Shown one piece after another: positions 18,317 through 28,185 of a stretch of DNA of 64,000 bases. A program made the translations under genes and the position numbers. Within the stretch, counting starts at the first letter, position 1, and each line of letters starts with the position of its first letter. The stretch is taken from contig NZ_JAHQCW010000007.1 in assembly GCF_019042275.1 (NCBI RefSeq), forward strand, positions 1-64,000, read 5' to 3'. Under the pieces are notes generated by a model. That model was not told the origin of the DNA and made no database searches. It was given only the letters and a program-made list of their open reading frames with translations. This DNA comes from Diplocloster agilis. GTDB taxonomy: Bacteria; Bacillota; Clostridia; Lachnospirales; Lachnospiraceae.

Positions 18317-18353
18317 GAACCTTCGTTCTAATATAATTATAGAACATACGTTC
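18317..18353 (-). promoter_or_regulatory. Double LexA/SOS-type operator of the second collagen-like gene
   Basis: The palindromes GAACATACGTTC (18342-18353) and GAACCTTCGTTC (18317-18328), written on the plus strand, are 25 bp apart. They flank a minus-strand TATAAT at 18341-18336. Spacing and layout match the first gene exactly, although the half-site centres differ in sequence, so the palindromes themselves appear conserved. Confidence 0.75.
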
Positions 18354-18592
18354 GATATTGGATAGTCCCACGTTTTGTATATCCATCAAAAAGTCACGTT
18401 TTGTGTCTTATTCTAATAAACAAAATTGTCCATGCAACTTATCTTTATTCATCCAAACATTGATTTTTAAAATAAACTTTTATCCTCAACACAAAAAAAG
18501 AAGAACCTCTAATATCTGTCTTCTTCAAAACTCGCCATCAAGCCAAGTCACTCCAACAAGAAAGGTTCCTGATTCTAATTTATAATTAAAGT

Positions 18593-19032
18593 AGGGCCTG
18601 GAGCAGGAAGACGGGCTCGGGATGGGGTATTTGCGGCCCGGAGGCTGTCCCCCAGGGGGCGGGCTGCACACGGGTACGAAAAAGCAGGACGGAGGCGGCA
18701 GGATTGGCCGTGGTCCGGGGCATTGGGCGGCCGAGCTGCTGCTTAACAGAATCAGGACGGCGAATTCGGGATGCATGGCGGCGTACACCGCCGACATGCA
18801 AGGGCCTCTGAACCGAGAACGCGTCATGCGTTCTTGGTGAATAGGCCCGGTTCCCGAATTCGCCGTCCTGATTCTGTTTAGCAGCTGTCGGCGCAAGCCC
18901 ACAGCCCCGGATCACGGCCAATCCTGCCGCCTCCGTCCTGCTTTTTCGTACCCGTATGCAGCCCGCCCCCTGGGGGACAGCCTCCGGGCCGCAAACACCC
19001 CATCCTGGGCCCGTCTTCCTGCTCCAGGCCCG
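18593..19032. repeat. Family-B structured inverted repeat inside very long arms
   Basis: An approximately 440 bp palindromic element. The outer arms pair almost end to end (GGGCCTGGAGCAGGAAGACG near 18594 with its complement ending near 19030). Inside lies the family-B core: arm GAATTCGGG / CCCGAATTC, a variable hairpin (GGCGG / CCGCC), and a second hairpin closed by GGGCC / GGCCC with inner stem GAACGC / GCGTTC and conserved ctgaaccga and ttggtgaata. It fills the gap between the promoter of collagen-like gene 2 and the end of degV. The 18411-18592 stretch just before it shows nothing recognisable. Confidence 0.85.
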
Positions 19033-19044
19033 GCCCCTTCTCAC

Positions 19045-19896
19045 TCATTCAGTCTCAAACAAAATCCCGAGAGTATTAGGACCACAATGGCAGGAAATCG
19101 TGCAGCTGGCTCTGGTCACGTAGATATTTTCGAAATCCATAGTCTCCTGAATGGTTCTGCGCACCAGCTCAATATAAGAATCATCGATTCCCGAATGCGT
19201 GATAAAAATCCGGTTTCTTCTGATATTATCATAGGCAGCCAGCTTATCCTTCGTATACTTCACCAGAACCTTTTCCAGATTTCCCCGGTATTTCTTACCG
19301 ACTCCCATAGCGCCGGATCTGTTATCCACCTCAATACAGGGCTTAAGATTCAAAAGATTCGCTCCCAGAGCGGTAACGGAGGAACATCTCCCCCCCGCGT
19401 GCATGAATTCCAGGGTATCCAATATAAAGCTGGCATGACAATTTCCTGTTCTGGCTTTCAGCGTATCACTGATCTGTGACGCCTCCATGCCCTGGCTGAT
19501 CATTTCCGCCGCATCCAACACCAAATGTCCCATACCGGAAGACAGATTACAGGAATCCACCGGATAAATACCGCCCAGCTCTTTTGCCGCCAGACAACAG
19601 TTCTGATAGGAACTGGAAAGGGCGCTGCCCAGATTCAGATGTACCACCTCATATCCTTCGCTGATCCAAGGCTTAAAATACTGTTTATACTCTTCCACAT
19701 TAATCGCAGCAGTCTTCGGCAGGATTTTCTTCGTCCAATAAGCCTCATAGATAACATCCGGAGCGATATCCACATTATCCATATAATCCTTTCCATCCAG
19801 AATAATATGATAAGGATAATAATTGACCTGATACCGTTCCTTCAGCTCTTGTCCCAGATCACAGGTACTGTCCGCGCTCAATATTACTTTCTTCAT
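19045..19896 (-). CDS. DegV family fatty-acid-binding protein
   Basis: A 283-residue DegV/FakB-type protein. The N-terminal ILSADSTCDL motif, the LNLGSALSSSYQN segment (fatty-acid carboxyl-binding serine region) and the SSGMGHLVLDAA helix are typical. The family binds long-chain fatty acids and, where a FakA kinase exists, presents them for phosphorylation. The ATG at 19896 follows a GGGGG stretch at suitable distance; the ORF extension to 19947 lacks family similarity. The gene stands alone, with no FakA partner in the window. Confidence 0.9.
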   Translation of the reverse strand: MKKVILSADSTCDLGQELKERYQVNYYPYHIILDGKDYMDNVDIAPDVIYEAYWTKKILPKTAAINVEEYKQYFKPWISEGYEVVHLNLGSALSSSYQNCCLAAKELGGIYPVDSCNLSSGMGHLVLDAAEMISQGMEASQISDTLKARTGNCHASFILDTLEFMHAGGRCSSVTALGANLLNLKPCIEVDNRSGAMGVGKKYRGNLEKVLVKYTKDKLAAYDNIRRNRIFITHSGIDDSYIELVRRTIQETMDFENIYVTRASCTISCHCGPNTLGILFETE

Positions 19897-20056
19897 GTTA
19901 GACCCCCAAATCTTTTCATCTCTTATATATAAATCAAACCAGAACATATAATATCACAATTTCCCGATTTCGAACAGCCCTTTCCCAAACTCCGGCTTCC
20001 AACTCCAGCTTACCGCGGGTGCGTTTCGCCCGGCAAATTTCTCTCACCCGCCGCCC

Positions 20057-20563
20057 TCATCTCTGGTTCAGCATACGGTCATAAATCCCTTTTGTCTTCT
20101 GATCGAAAAGCACAAACAGAACCAAATCCAGCTGGGCCGGCTGTGTCCGTAAAAACTCCGCCACCGTATCCACGGCTATGCGGGCTGCTTCTTCGACCGG
20201 GTAGTTGTAGATCCCGGTGGAAATAGCGGGAAACGCGATCGAATGCAGGTCATGCTGAACAGCCAGATGAAGCGAGTTCCGATAACAGGAAGCCAGAAGC
20301 TGCGCTTCGTTCCGGTGTCCTCCCCGCCAGATCGGACCGGCTGTGTGGATAATATACCGGCAGGGCAGCAGGTAGCCCTGGGTTATCTTCGCTTCTCCCG
20401 TATCACAGCCATGCAGCAGGCGGCATTCTTCCAGGAGTTTCGGTCCGGCGGCCCGGTGAATCGCTCCGTCCACGCCTCCCCCGCCCAGCAGCGACGTGTT
20501 CGCGGCATTTACGATCGCATCCGCCCTTATTTTTGTGATATCCCCGATTACAGTCTGTATCAT
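20057..20563 (-). CDS. Macrodomain protein (ADP-ribosyl hydrolase type)
   Basis: A 168-residue single macrodomain. Visible are [16 protein letters not shown] (ADP-ribose binding), [11 protein letters not shown], and [12 protein letters not shown] near the distal ribose/phosphate loop. This MacroD/YmdB-like group removes O-acetyl-ADP-ribose or mono-ADP-ribose from targets. The ATG at 20563 overlaps the stop of the upstream peptidase gene as ATGA and has GAGGGG at the right spacing. A slightly longer start at 20569 is possible. Coupling to the peptidase is a feature of this locus; the functional reason is not known. Confidence 0.92.
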   Translation of the reverse strand: MIQTVIGDITKIRADAIVNAANTSLLGGGGVDGAIHRAAGPKLLEECRLLHGCDTGEAKITQGYLLPCRYIIHTAGPIWRGGHRNEAQLLASCYRNSLHLAVQHDLHSIAFPAISTGIYNYPVEEAARIAVDTVAEFLRTQPAQLDLVLFVLFDQKTKGIYDRMLNQR

Positions 20564-21258
20564 CCCCATATCCCCTCACTGTTCAATATAGATTTGGCTT
20601 TTCTCCAATCCGGATAGAACCGTTCCACATATCCCCAGAACACTGCATTATGTCCTTTTTCCAAAAGATGTACCAGCTCATGTACAATGACGTATTCCAG
20701 GCATTGCATCGGATACTTTACAAGGTGCAGATTCAGGCTGATCCTCCGGTCTCTTACATTGCAGGAGCCCCAGCGCGTCTTCATTTTCCGTAACGTGCAG
20801 CGGGTGACCGACACCCCGATTTCAGCCTGCCATTTCTCCAGAAGCGGTTCTGCTTCGTTTTGAAGCTGTTCCGCATACCATCGGTACAGGATACTCTCCG
20901 CCTCCTCGATTGTCTGCCCTTCCCAACAGGGAATCAGCAGCTTCCGTCCGTCAAATGTCACCGCGTCACCCCTGCGGCCTCGGACACTTTGAACCGGATA
21001 TTTCCTCCCAAAATAAAAAACCTGGTCGCCTGATTTATAATTATGTACCGGCTCTGCCGCCCTTTGGAGCATGCTGCTTCTGTGCGTCATGATCCACGTA
21101 AGCCGTTTTTCAATCGCGTCTTTGATTAACCGGTCGGACATACGTCTGGGCGCCGATATCCGCACCACTCCATCCGGCGGAACGATCCTGATATACAGAT
21201 TTTTAATATTCTTCCGATTCAGCTCTATCGGAAATGAATATTCATCCAGATAGTTCAT
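20560..21258 (-). CDS. YgjP-like zinc metallopeptidase
   Basis: A 232-residue protein of the YgjP/SprT-like (DUF45) metallopeptidase group. The zinc site [16 protein letters not shown] (HExxH plus a third His) lies near the C-terminus, and the preceding KTRWGSCN is the usual signature. GGAGG precedes the ATG at 21258, which is preferred over the longer 21297 start. It is the middle gene of a minus-strand set with an unknown gene upstream and the macrodomain gene downstream. The proteolytic target is unknown. Confidence 0.9.
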   Translation of the reverse strand: MNYLDEYSFPIELNRKNIKNLYIRIVPPDGVVRISAPRRMSDRLIKDAIEKRLTWIMTHRSSMLQRAAEPVHNYKSGDQVFYFGRKYPVQSVRGRRGDAVTFDGRKLLIPCWEGQTIEEAESILYRWYAEQLQNEAEPLLEKWQAEIGVSVTRCTLRKMKTRWGSCNVRDRRISLNLHLVKYPMQCLEYVIVHELVHLLEKGHNAVFWGYVERFYPDWRKAKSILNSEGIWG

Positions 21259-21283
21259 GCTGCCGCCTCCGCTGTAAGGATTT

Positions 21284-21754
21284 TCATAACAGATCACAAT
21301 ACTGGAACTTCGTGCGCTTATTTTTGAAAAAAACCGGATAGCGCAGCTCGTAGTTTCCCCATACCGTACACGGAAACCTGGTAAAATAAAAGGTTGAAAA
21401 AAGGATCTCTCTAGCCGTAATATCCGACAAAAACCGGATCATGGGACGGGTCAGGGGATAATAAACTTCCTCTTTTCGAACATGGATGTTCATCAGTATA
21501 GTCAATTGCTCCTCCGACAGGCTCTGGCGGAACCCTCTCTGCTCTTCTCTCGACAGCCGTCCATAATAAAAATCGCAGTAAGCCTCCGTCCTCCCGTTAA
21601 TCTGGAGCATCACTTCCAGCATATGGCGGTATTCCGGCTCAGTCCGCTCCAGGACCACATGTTCGTATCTGGAGAAGCCCTCTTCTATTTCCGGAAATAG
21701 CAACGCTCCCTTTTCCCTCAATATCCTCTCCGGCACCGGATAGATCCCTCCCAT
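21284..21754 (-). CDS. Hypothetical protein
   Basis: A 156-residue soluble protein with many aromatic and charged residues (for example YPLTRPMIRFL and YCDFYYGRL). I recognise no family, signal or membrane segment. It lies 25 bp upstream of the YgjP-like peptidase gene, and the three genes are probably one operon. The long family-A palindrome lies upstream of its promoter region. Confidence 0.65.
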   Translation of the reverse strand: MGGIYPVPERILREKGALLFPEIEEGFSRYEHVVLERTEPEYRHMLEVMLQINGRTEAYCDFYYGRLSREEQRGFRQSLSEEQLTILMNIHVRKEEVYYPLTRPMIRFLSDITAREILFSTFYFTRFPCTVWGNYELRYPVFFKNKRTKFQYCDLL

Positions 21755-21882
21755 ACATATCCTTCCCTTCTCTCACACACACCGTTTCCACTCTCATCTG
21801 CTCTGTCTCTATTATAAATAATTTTCATCCTCGAATCAATAATCCTGCTTTGGTTAAATGTACGAAATTATCTGGGGGGGCC

Positions 21883-22163
21883 GGAGGGGTCAGGAGCCAG
21901 GGGAGGCTTTGGGATGGGGGCCGGGCGGCACGGGAGCCGTATCGCTTCGGCCGCGCCTAAGAACGGGTAACTCCGAAGAGGACGAAACCTCTGATTAGCA
22001 GGACCCGGGGCAAACTCGCCAAAATGCGGCTCAAACAGTGCCCCGGGTCCTGCAAGGTTTCGACCTCTTCTGCGTAACCCGTTCTAAGGCGCGGCCTCAA
22101 GCGATTCGGCTCCCGTGCCGCCCGGCCCCCATCCCAAAGCCTCCCCTGGCTCCTGCCCCCTCC
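21883..22163. repeat. Family-A long structured inverted repeat, copy 2
   Basis: It has the same plan as the 1.69 kb copy. It shares CCTAAGAACGGGT / ACCCGTTCTAAGG, GCAGGACCCGGGGCA / TGCCCCGGGTCCTGC, an unpaired gattag, and a terminal loop beginning aactcgccaaaa. The middle stem is GAAGAGG / CCTCTTC instead of GACGGGG / CCCCGTC, and the outer arms (GGGATGGGGGCCGGGCGG with its complement) are unrelated to copy 1. It lies between the unknown gene at 21754 and the tRNA-Arg promoter. Confidence 0.85.
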
Positions 22164-22348
22164 TACTCTGGTGATAGCATAGTAACATTTTCCTTACAGT
22201 CTTTGTGTATATCAAAGTAGTATAAAAAATTGCCGCACATACAAATCAACAGCCAATACCAAAGCAGGGAAGAGTCCGAGAGGACGGAGCGGGGGACTCC
22301 TGGCCCACCGGCCCCGTGCGAATAAACTCGGAAAAAAATAAATTTCTA

Positions 22349-22378
22349 TTGACATTCGTCCTGTTTCCGCGGTACAAT
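22349..22378 (+). promoter_or_regulatory. Promoter of tRNA-Arg
   Basis: The -35 box TTGACA (22349-22354) and -10 box TACAAT (22373-22378) are separated by 18 bp and end 22 bp before the tRNA. Confidence 0.75.
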
Positions 22379-22400
22379 AGGAAAGGTTTCCACATAGTAC

Positions 22401-22474
22401 GTACCCGTAGCTCAGCTGGATAGAGCGTTGGACTCCGACTCCAAAGGCCGTGCGTTCGAATCGCATCGGGTACA
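22401..22474 (+). tRNA. tRNA-Arg (anticodon CCG)
   Basis: A 74-nt cloverleaf with acceptor stem GTACCCG / CGGGTAC, D arm with AGCTCAGCTGGAT, anticodon stem TTGGA / TCCAA enclosing CTCCGAC (anticodon CCG), and T arm GTTCGAATC. The discriminator base is A and CCA is not encoded. It reads CGG arginine codons. Confidence 0.93.
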
Positions 22475-22480
22475 TAGAGT

Positions 22481-22517
22481 AAAGATTCCATGTGTTTGCG
22501 CATATGGAATCTTTTTT
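22481..22517 (+). terminator. Terminator of tRNA-Arg
   Basis: The hairpin AAAGATTCCAT / ATGGAATCTTT is followed by a run of T, directly after the tRNA. Confidence 0.85.
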
Positions 22518-22729
22518 TGTTCTTTTTAGGTCGGATTTATTTTTTAGCTTTTCTGCCTCTTCGTTCCCACTTCCCGGGTCATATTGTCCCTTTGTTTTAC
22601 ATAAAATATTTCAGACAGGACTTGAATTTAAATTACATTGTAGAACTTTGTCTGGTCGGTAAACTGCGTTTTGGGATGTTCGCGCGTTTTGCGGGTCAAA
22701 TTTGAATGGTATAGGATTGAGGGGACCGT

Positions 22730-23896
22730 ATGAAAAAATATAAGAAAAGAATTCAAAGAAGTATCTATTGTGAATTGATCCTCCTGTTTTTGTTCGTCTG
22801 CATCTTTTCCTATCAGAAAGCGACGGGAGATACGGTTTACACTGCCTCCGAAGCCACGAAAGAATCCACAGACAACGCCGCAGATCCGGCCGGCACGACA
22901 GATACCAAGGCACAGGAAGCGCAGAAGGATTTTATTAAATGGGTGGATTTCAAAGCCTCCTACGAAGCCCTTGACGCCGCCTACCATTATGACGTGGATA
23001 CCCAGTCCGCGCCCGTGCACCTGAACTGGATCGAACTGCTTGCCTATACGGCGGCAAAAAACGGAGGGGATTTTCCCAAAAGCGCGCTAAAAGATATGTC
23101 CGCTCTGGCCGATAAACTGCAAAACAAAGAGATTACCATGGCGGAAGCCACCAAGGATATGAAATATTATTCTTATTATCTGGAAGCCTATACGGCCATA
23201 TTGGGCGGTTTTGTAGGTGAGTACGATATTCAGCAGCCTTCCGAATCAGACCCTTCCCAATTGGAATGGGTAAAAAAGTACGGCCTAAAAGCCTTTCACC
23301 CGATTGCGAAAGGCTTTGAATACAGCGATTATGATGATTTTGGGGTGTCCCGCTCTTACGGCTATAAACGGCAGCATCTGGGACACGATATGATGGGACA
23401 GACCGGAACTCCCATCATCGCCGTGGAGTCCGGCTACGTGGAGGCCATCGGCTGGAACCAGTACGGGGGCTGGCGCCTGGGCATCCGCAGCTTTGATCAG
23501 AAGCGGTATTACTATTACGCGCATCTGCGCCAGAACTTTCCCTACGTCAAAACTTTAAAGGAAGGCAGCATCGTACAGGCCGGAGATGTCATCGGCTATA
23601 TGGGCCATACCGGCTACAGCACCACGGAGAATGTCAATAATATCGACACTACCCACCTGCATTTCGGTCTTCAGCTGATCTTCGACGAATCCCAGAAAGA
23701 AGGCGCCTCCGAGATCTGGGTGGACTGTTACAGCCTGGTCCGCTTCCTTTATAAAAACCGTTCGGAGACGGCCAAAGATGAGTCAACCAAAGAATGGTTC
23801 CGGATCTACGAGATCAAAGATCCCTCCGTTCAGGAATATGCCTCCACGCACCATCCCAACGCCTCCGATTCCGCGAAAACAACATCCGGTCAATAA
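22730..23896 (+). CDS. M23 family metallopeptidase, membrane-anchored
   Basis: A 388-residue protein. Residues ~13-31 form an uncleaved signal-anchor, followed by an Ala/Thr-rich linker, a helical region (~65-165) and an LytM/M23 domain. The zinc ligands are in HLGHDMMG (near residue 217) and HLHFGLQ (near 309). M23 enzymes cut peptide cross-bridges of peptidoglycan or, in sporulating Firmicutes, act in engulfment and coat signalling. Key residues are present, so activity is likely. It is convergent with mnmM, overlapping it by 7 bp at the 3' end. Confidence 0.88.
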   Translation: MKKYKKRIQRSIYCELILLFLFVCIFSYQKATGDTVYTASEATKESTDNAADPAGTTDTKAQEAQKDFIKWVDFKASYEALDAAYHYDVDTQSAPVHLNWIELLAYTAAKNGGDFPKSALKDMSALADKLQNKEITMAEATKDMKYYSYYLEAYTAILGGFVGEYDIQQPSESDPSQLEWVKKYGLKAFHPIAKGFEYSDYDDFGVSRSYGYKRQHLGHDMMGQTGTPIIAVESGYVEAIGWNQYGGWRLGIRSFDQKRYYYYAHLRQNFPYVKTLKEGSIVQAGDVIGYMGHTGYSTTENVNNIDTTHLHFGLQLIFDESQKEGASEIWVDCYSLVRFLYKNRSETAKDESTKEWFRIYEIKDPSVQEYASTHHPNASDSAKTTSGQ

Positions 23897-24456
23897 TTTT
23901 TAAAGATAAATACCGGAATCGGCGGATGATTCGGTTTGTTGATAAATTCGTTCTTAATTACGGTGTAATCCTTAGAATCCAACGCTTCCAGAAACGATAG
24001 CACAGCGTCCTTCTCGTCGAACCCGCTGTCTTTGCCGCTATAGACACTTACTGACATCACGCCGTCCGGCTTCAGCAGCGTCAGCCCCTTTTTTATGGCG
24101 GCGATCGTCGTCTCCGCGCTGGTGCATATGGAATGATCCCCGCCGGGCAGATACCCCAGATTGAACACGATCCCATCCACTGAGTCCGGCTCTGCGTAAG
24201 CATCCATGTTGACATGAGAATCCAGGTAAACCTCCGCGATCTCATCCAGGCCGAACATCTCCAGAAGGCTTCTGGTCGTATTCACCGCGTCCTCCTGAAT
24301 ATCAAAAGCGATCACTTTGCCCTCGCTGCCGACCAGCCCGCACAGAAACTCGGTATCATTTCCATTTCCGGCTGTGGCATCGATGCAGATATTCCCTTCC
24401 CCGATATACTTCCTCAAAAAATCATGTGTGTACTCTACAATCGTATGACGTTTCAT
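23890..24456 (-). CDS. mnmM: tRNA (mnm5s2U34)-methyltransferase, MnmM/YtqB-like
   Basis: A 188-residue SAM-dependent methyltransferase. The SAM-binding motif DATAGNGNDTEFL and the diagnostic NLGYLPGGD motif match the YtqB/MnmM family, which methylates 5-aminomethyl-2-thiouridine at the wobble position of tRNA. The C-terminal PPIPVFIF block also fits. Size is normal. The assignment comes from family recognition. Confidence 0.85.
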   Translation of the reverse strand: MKRHTIVEYTHDFLRKYIGEGNICIDATAGNGNDTEFLCGLVGSEGKVIAFDIQEDAVNTTRSLLEMFGLDEIAEVYLDSHVNMDAYAEPDSVDGIVFNLGYLPGGDHSICTSAETTIAAIKKGLTLLKPDGVMSVSVYSGKDSGFDEKDAVLSFLEALDSKDYTVIKNEFINKPNHPPIPVFIFKNY

Positions 24457-24482
24457 CCTAATTTTCCCTGCATATGTATTCG

Positions 24483-27400
24483 TTATTTTTCAGTATATCC
24501 AATATGTCCATAATTTTCAAGCAGATTTACCATATACATCTGCTCAAATTCAGCCAGCGGCACCGGTTTATTCAGGTAATATCCCTGAATATAGCCGCAT
24601 CCCAGTTCCCGCAGAATGTCCAGCTGTTCTGCGGACTCCACGCCCTCCGCCACGCTTTGGATGCCCAGCTCTTTGCACAGATTGAGGAAATGTTTTACCA
24701 CTATCCTGGTATTGTCGCTGGAAAACAGGCCGTGGATCAGGCTTTTATCCAGCTTTAATTCGTGTAACGGCAGCACCGACAGGATAGCGATATTACTGTA
24801 CTGGGCTCCAAAGTCATCCAGAGACAGCCGGAAACCGTGTTCTATGATCCGCTGCCCGATCTGTACCAGAGTCTCCCGTTCCATCTCGCCGAAGCTTTCC
24901 GTTATCTCGATCTCTATGTATTCCTTCGGCACCTGGTATTTTTCCCAGATCTCCTCTACCTGCTCGGTCAGGTTCTCCTCCAAAAGTGTAGAACGGGAGA
25001 AATTGACCGAGATCATAAGAAGCGGTCTTCCCTGATCCATCCAGCTTTTCAGGGTTTCGCAGACCCGCCCGAACATGTACAGATCTACCGCATAGATCAT
25101 GCCTTCCCGCTCCAGCTGCGGGATAAATTTATCCGGCCCGATGATACCCAGCCGTTCGTCCTCAAAGCGCACCAGAGCTTCCGCGCCGCTGACGCGTCCG
25201 CTTGAGATCTCCGCTTTTGGCTGCAGATACATTTTGAAGAGTCCCTGTTGGATAACTTTCTTCAATCCTTCCATTCGGTGGGGATTGTATCTGCCGCTTT
25301 CCCGCTCTTCCCTTTTATAGAAATTCTGCTTCGCAATCACCATGCGCTCATCCGCGTGGGCAACCAGACGGTCCAGACGGATCTCCGTATCCGCCCAGGC
25401 GTAGCCGATGGAAACACCCATGGCATAGCTTTCCGCCACTTTCATGCGCACTAACTCGATGCGCTCCCGAAATACCTCTCTTGTAAGGTTTTCCGACACC
25501 ACCATGAATTCATCGCCCGCGAACCGAAAGACTTGGCTGTCATAAAATTGGTTTTTTAGAATATCCGCCGTCTGTTTCACCAGACGGTCGCCCGCGTCAT
25601 GTCCATAGGCAATATTGACTTTCTTGAGCCCGTTGATATCCGCAGACAGCACGCCCAGAGAGATCAGCGTATCTTCTTTCAGGGAAGTGCTGTATTGGAT
25701 ATAACTGTTCCGGTTCAAAAGATTGGTCAGCACATCGTGGTATCCCAGATATTCCTGGTCTTGCTGCATATTCCGCTTGACCATCTCGTTGATCACAAAA
25801 TGTTTTACGGAATCCAGCAGATCAAAGTCCATCCGATTCTTTCCCGGATTCTCAATTCCAAGGCAGCCCGTAATCTCGTTATCTGCCTGCAGCACCACCG
25901 CCTGAATGGAATGGACTCCGTTTTCCTTCAGCCGCCTATATTCGTCGGGAAAATTTTCTTTGAGTTCTTCGATATTCTCGCAGGCCAGTTTATTATTGCT
26001 TATAAACCACTTGTGCCAGGTCCCCGCTCTGTCCGGGGGCAGCTGTTTCTTTCTTGTTCTCTTGCGGTCGGAGGGGAACATATAGAACTGTTTCCATTCC
26101 TCCGCGCCTGATTCAAATTCCACCAGGAAGGCGCAGTCCGCGCCGTAATAGCCGGCAAGCTGCCTTAATACGCTGTCAATCGCCCGCTCAAAATCCTTGG
26201 AGGTCATCAGCGAGAACGCGCACCTTAACAGCACTTCCTGCATATCTTTGTTTTCATAAAAGGTAACCCGGCTGTCCTCCCAGTCCTTTGCCGGTTTTAA
26301 CTTCCAATTTTTCTCTGACAGCTTTTCCGAATAAATCAGGCATCTGGAATCCTCTTTTTCCGCTGCTTCCAGGGCAATTCTGGCTCTTAGATACAGGTTT
26401 TGAAGGTCTGTATAAGCTCCGTATGTATAGGCGATTCCGGTGGTTACAACGGCGTCAATGGGTATTTTGGCAAACAGATAGGGCGTCTTGATCGTCTTTC
26501 GGACCTCCCTGACCATATCCATGATTTCCCGCTCCGGCTTGTCACCGGCCAGCAGGATATCCAGCTCATCCATACCGAATCTTCCCATGACCTGGGGTGC
26601 GCCAAATACCAGCTTTAATTGACCGCTTAACTCTTTCATCACGTCGTCTGCCATGAGGTAACCGCCTCTTCCGGCAAGTTCTTCATAGGTGTCCAGCCGA
26701 AAGACCAGCAGCTGCTGCCGCTCTTGATCTTCCGCTCCTTTGCGGATGGCCTCTTTCATCATACTCATAGCGGTTTCTTTATTATAAACCCCTGTATCCG
26801 GATCTTTCTGGGCCTTTTTATTTAGAGACAGCTCCATATTTTTCTGAGCGTCTATATCTCGCACCATGCCGTAAGCATACAGGTCTCTGGTAATCGCATC
26901 CGGCACCAGTTTTACATGGTAATTTACCCAGTACATTCTGCCCTTGGAATTTTTAAAACGGTAATCCATCGATACCGTGGTGTGGCCGCTGGCGTAGGAG
27001 GTTCTTAACGCCCCTCTGGACATAGAACCTAAGAACCGTTTCCGGTCGTCCGGATTTACAATCTCTTCCGAAACCATCTGCAGCATTTCCTCATAGGTCA
27101 TATCTCCCTGACATATATAATCAGGATACTGCTCACTTTTCAGATCTTCCACCCGGTTCTCTGTCAGGTTGACCTGGCTGACCCAGACCACTCCGTCCGA
27201 TAAGATATGCATCGCCCGAAGTTCTTCCTGGTATTTGATCTCCGCTTCCTTGATCTGCGTTATATTTTCGCCGACGCCAATCGCCCGAACAGGCCGTCCC
27301 ACTTCATCGAATATGGTAAGATACCGGATTCTCACCCACTGCCATTGGGAATCCCCGTCCGCGCGGGCCCTGATCTCCTGCTGTACCGCCCTTTTTCCAT

Positions 27401-27901
27401 CTTTTAGCTCGGCATACAGTTTCCGAACCGTTTCCACACTCTCCGGATGAACCAGCCCCATATCGATCAAAGATTCCGGTATCCGCTCCAGACAGCGCTG
27501 GCTGTCATTCTTTCCTCTGGTGCTTTTGGCCAGGACCAGCACATCTTTTTGCAGATCATATTCCCACACGCTCAGCTTTATCTGCTGCGGGACGGCCATA
27601 TAACGCATGTCACTGTTGCGTTCAGATTCTTTTTTCTCCTTGTATCTGGTAATGTCGTAGCTGTTGACCAGGCATACCTTCCTGCCGTCCGCCCACTGTA
27701 TATAAGACGCCGTGGTTTCCGTCCACTTTTTCACGTTCGGATGGTACAGCTCTTTTGTCACGAACTGCTGGTCCTGGCGAAGCTCCGCCATGGGACAATC
27801 CTGACACGGCCGTTCCATCCCCCTTATGGACCGGTAACACAGCTCCCCTACCTTAAGCCCTTTCATAGCGCAGCGCATATTGCTGTTGACAAATACCAGT
27901 T
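24483..27901 (-). pseudogene. Distal two-thirds of a disrupted PAS/GGDEF/EAL cyclic-di-GMP protein
   Basis: The open frame runs 1142 codons from an apparent ATG at 27911, but that ATG lies inside the inserted mobile element. The true upstream part is at 37748-39676. Domains in order: the end of a PAS-like domain with CYRSIRG and CQDCPM, further PAS domains, a degenerate GGDEF (FGMDEL), a GAF-like domain, a second GGDEF with FAGDEF (probably active), and an EAL domain. The EAL domain keeps EALVRF, SVNFSR, EITES, DDFG, the catalytic-lysine segment and AEGVE, so phosphodiesterase activity is possible if translated. No ribosome site fits the ATG at 27911. The neighbouring mnmM gene lies downstream. 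Confidence 0.85.
27891..27901. repeat. Left attachment repeat (att) of the element
   Basis: The sequence aaataccagtt, read on the minus strand as codons CTG GTA TTT, matches 10 of 11 positions at 37754-37764 (aaattccagtt, codons CTG GAA TTT). Both copies sit in the same reading frame of the interrupted gene. Confidence 0.7.
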
Positions 27902-27997
27902 GATATTTCACTTATTTTAGGAAATTTAATAACTGTTATATTTGATTATCAAATTCCTCACAAACCCTTGAAAATACTAAGTTTGTAGCAAGTGAAC

Positions 27998-28074
27998 TTT
28001 CCCTTACTCTTTCCCTTGTATTATATTCTCTCATTGGTTTTCATGAACCTTAATATGGGAAAAATTAAGGGAAA
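27998..28074. promoter_or_regulatory. Putative integrase arm sites, left end
   Basis: TTTCCCTTA (27998), TTTCCCTTG (28010) and inverted TAAGGGAAA (28066) repeat the arrangement at the right end of the element. This is expected for the N-terminal arm-binding domain of a Tn916-type integrase. No gene is visible in 27912-28185. Confidence 0.6.
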
Positions 28075-28185
28075 GAAAAATTCGTACATAGTATAACATA
28101 TAACAATAACGACATGGTGAACTGAATGAAATGTTTTCGATATTTAACCCTGTAAATGATTATTAAAAAATGGAGATAAGATACA

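Larger units (their letters stand above)
15760..18410. repeat. Large inverted repeat formed by two collagen-like genes
   Basis: The left arm (~15760 to ~16640) and right arm (~17520 to ~18410) are near-identical inverted copies. They include the upstream sequence ttttgatggatatacaaaac, both LexA-type boxes, the shared N-terminal ~80 codons and most of the Gly-X-Y region. The two unique C-terminal coding segments face each other in the middle, separated by a bidirectional terminator. Recombination between the arms would invert the centre and exchange the C-terminal modules between the two promoters. Confidence 0.85.

Noticed and set aside
22212-22503. ORFs overlapping the tRNA-Arg gene
   Set aside because: They are antisense translations of the tRNA and its flanks.
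24483-27911. Independent 1142-residue regulator gene
   Set aside because: Its first codons lie in the mobile element and its PAS domain starts in mid-fold; the frame-matched missing part is at 37748-39676.
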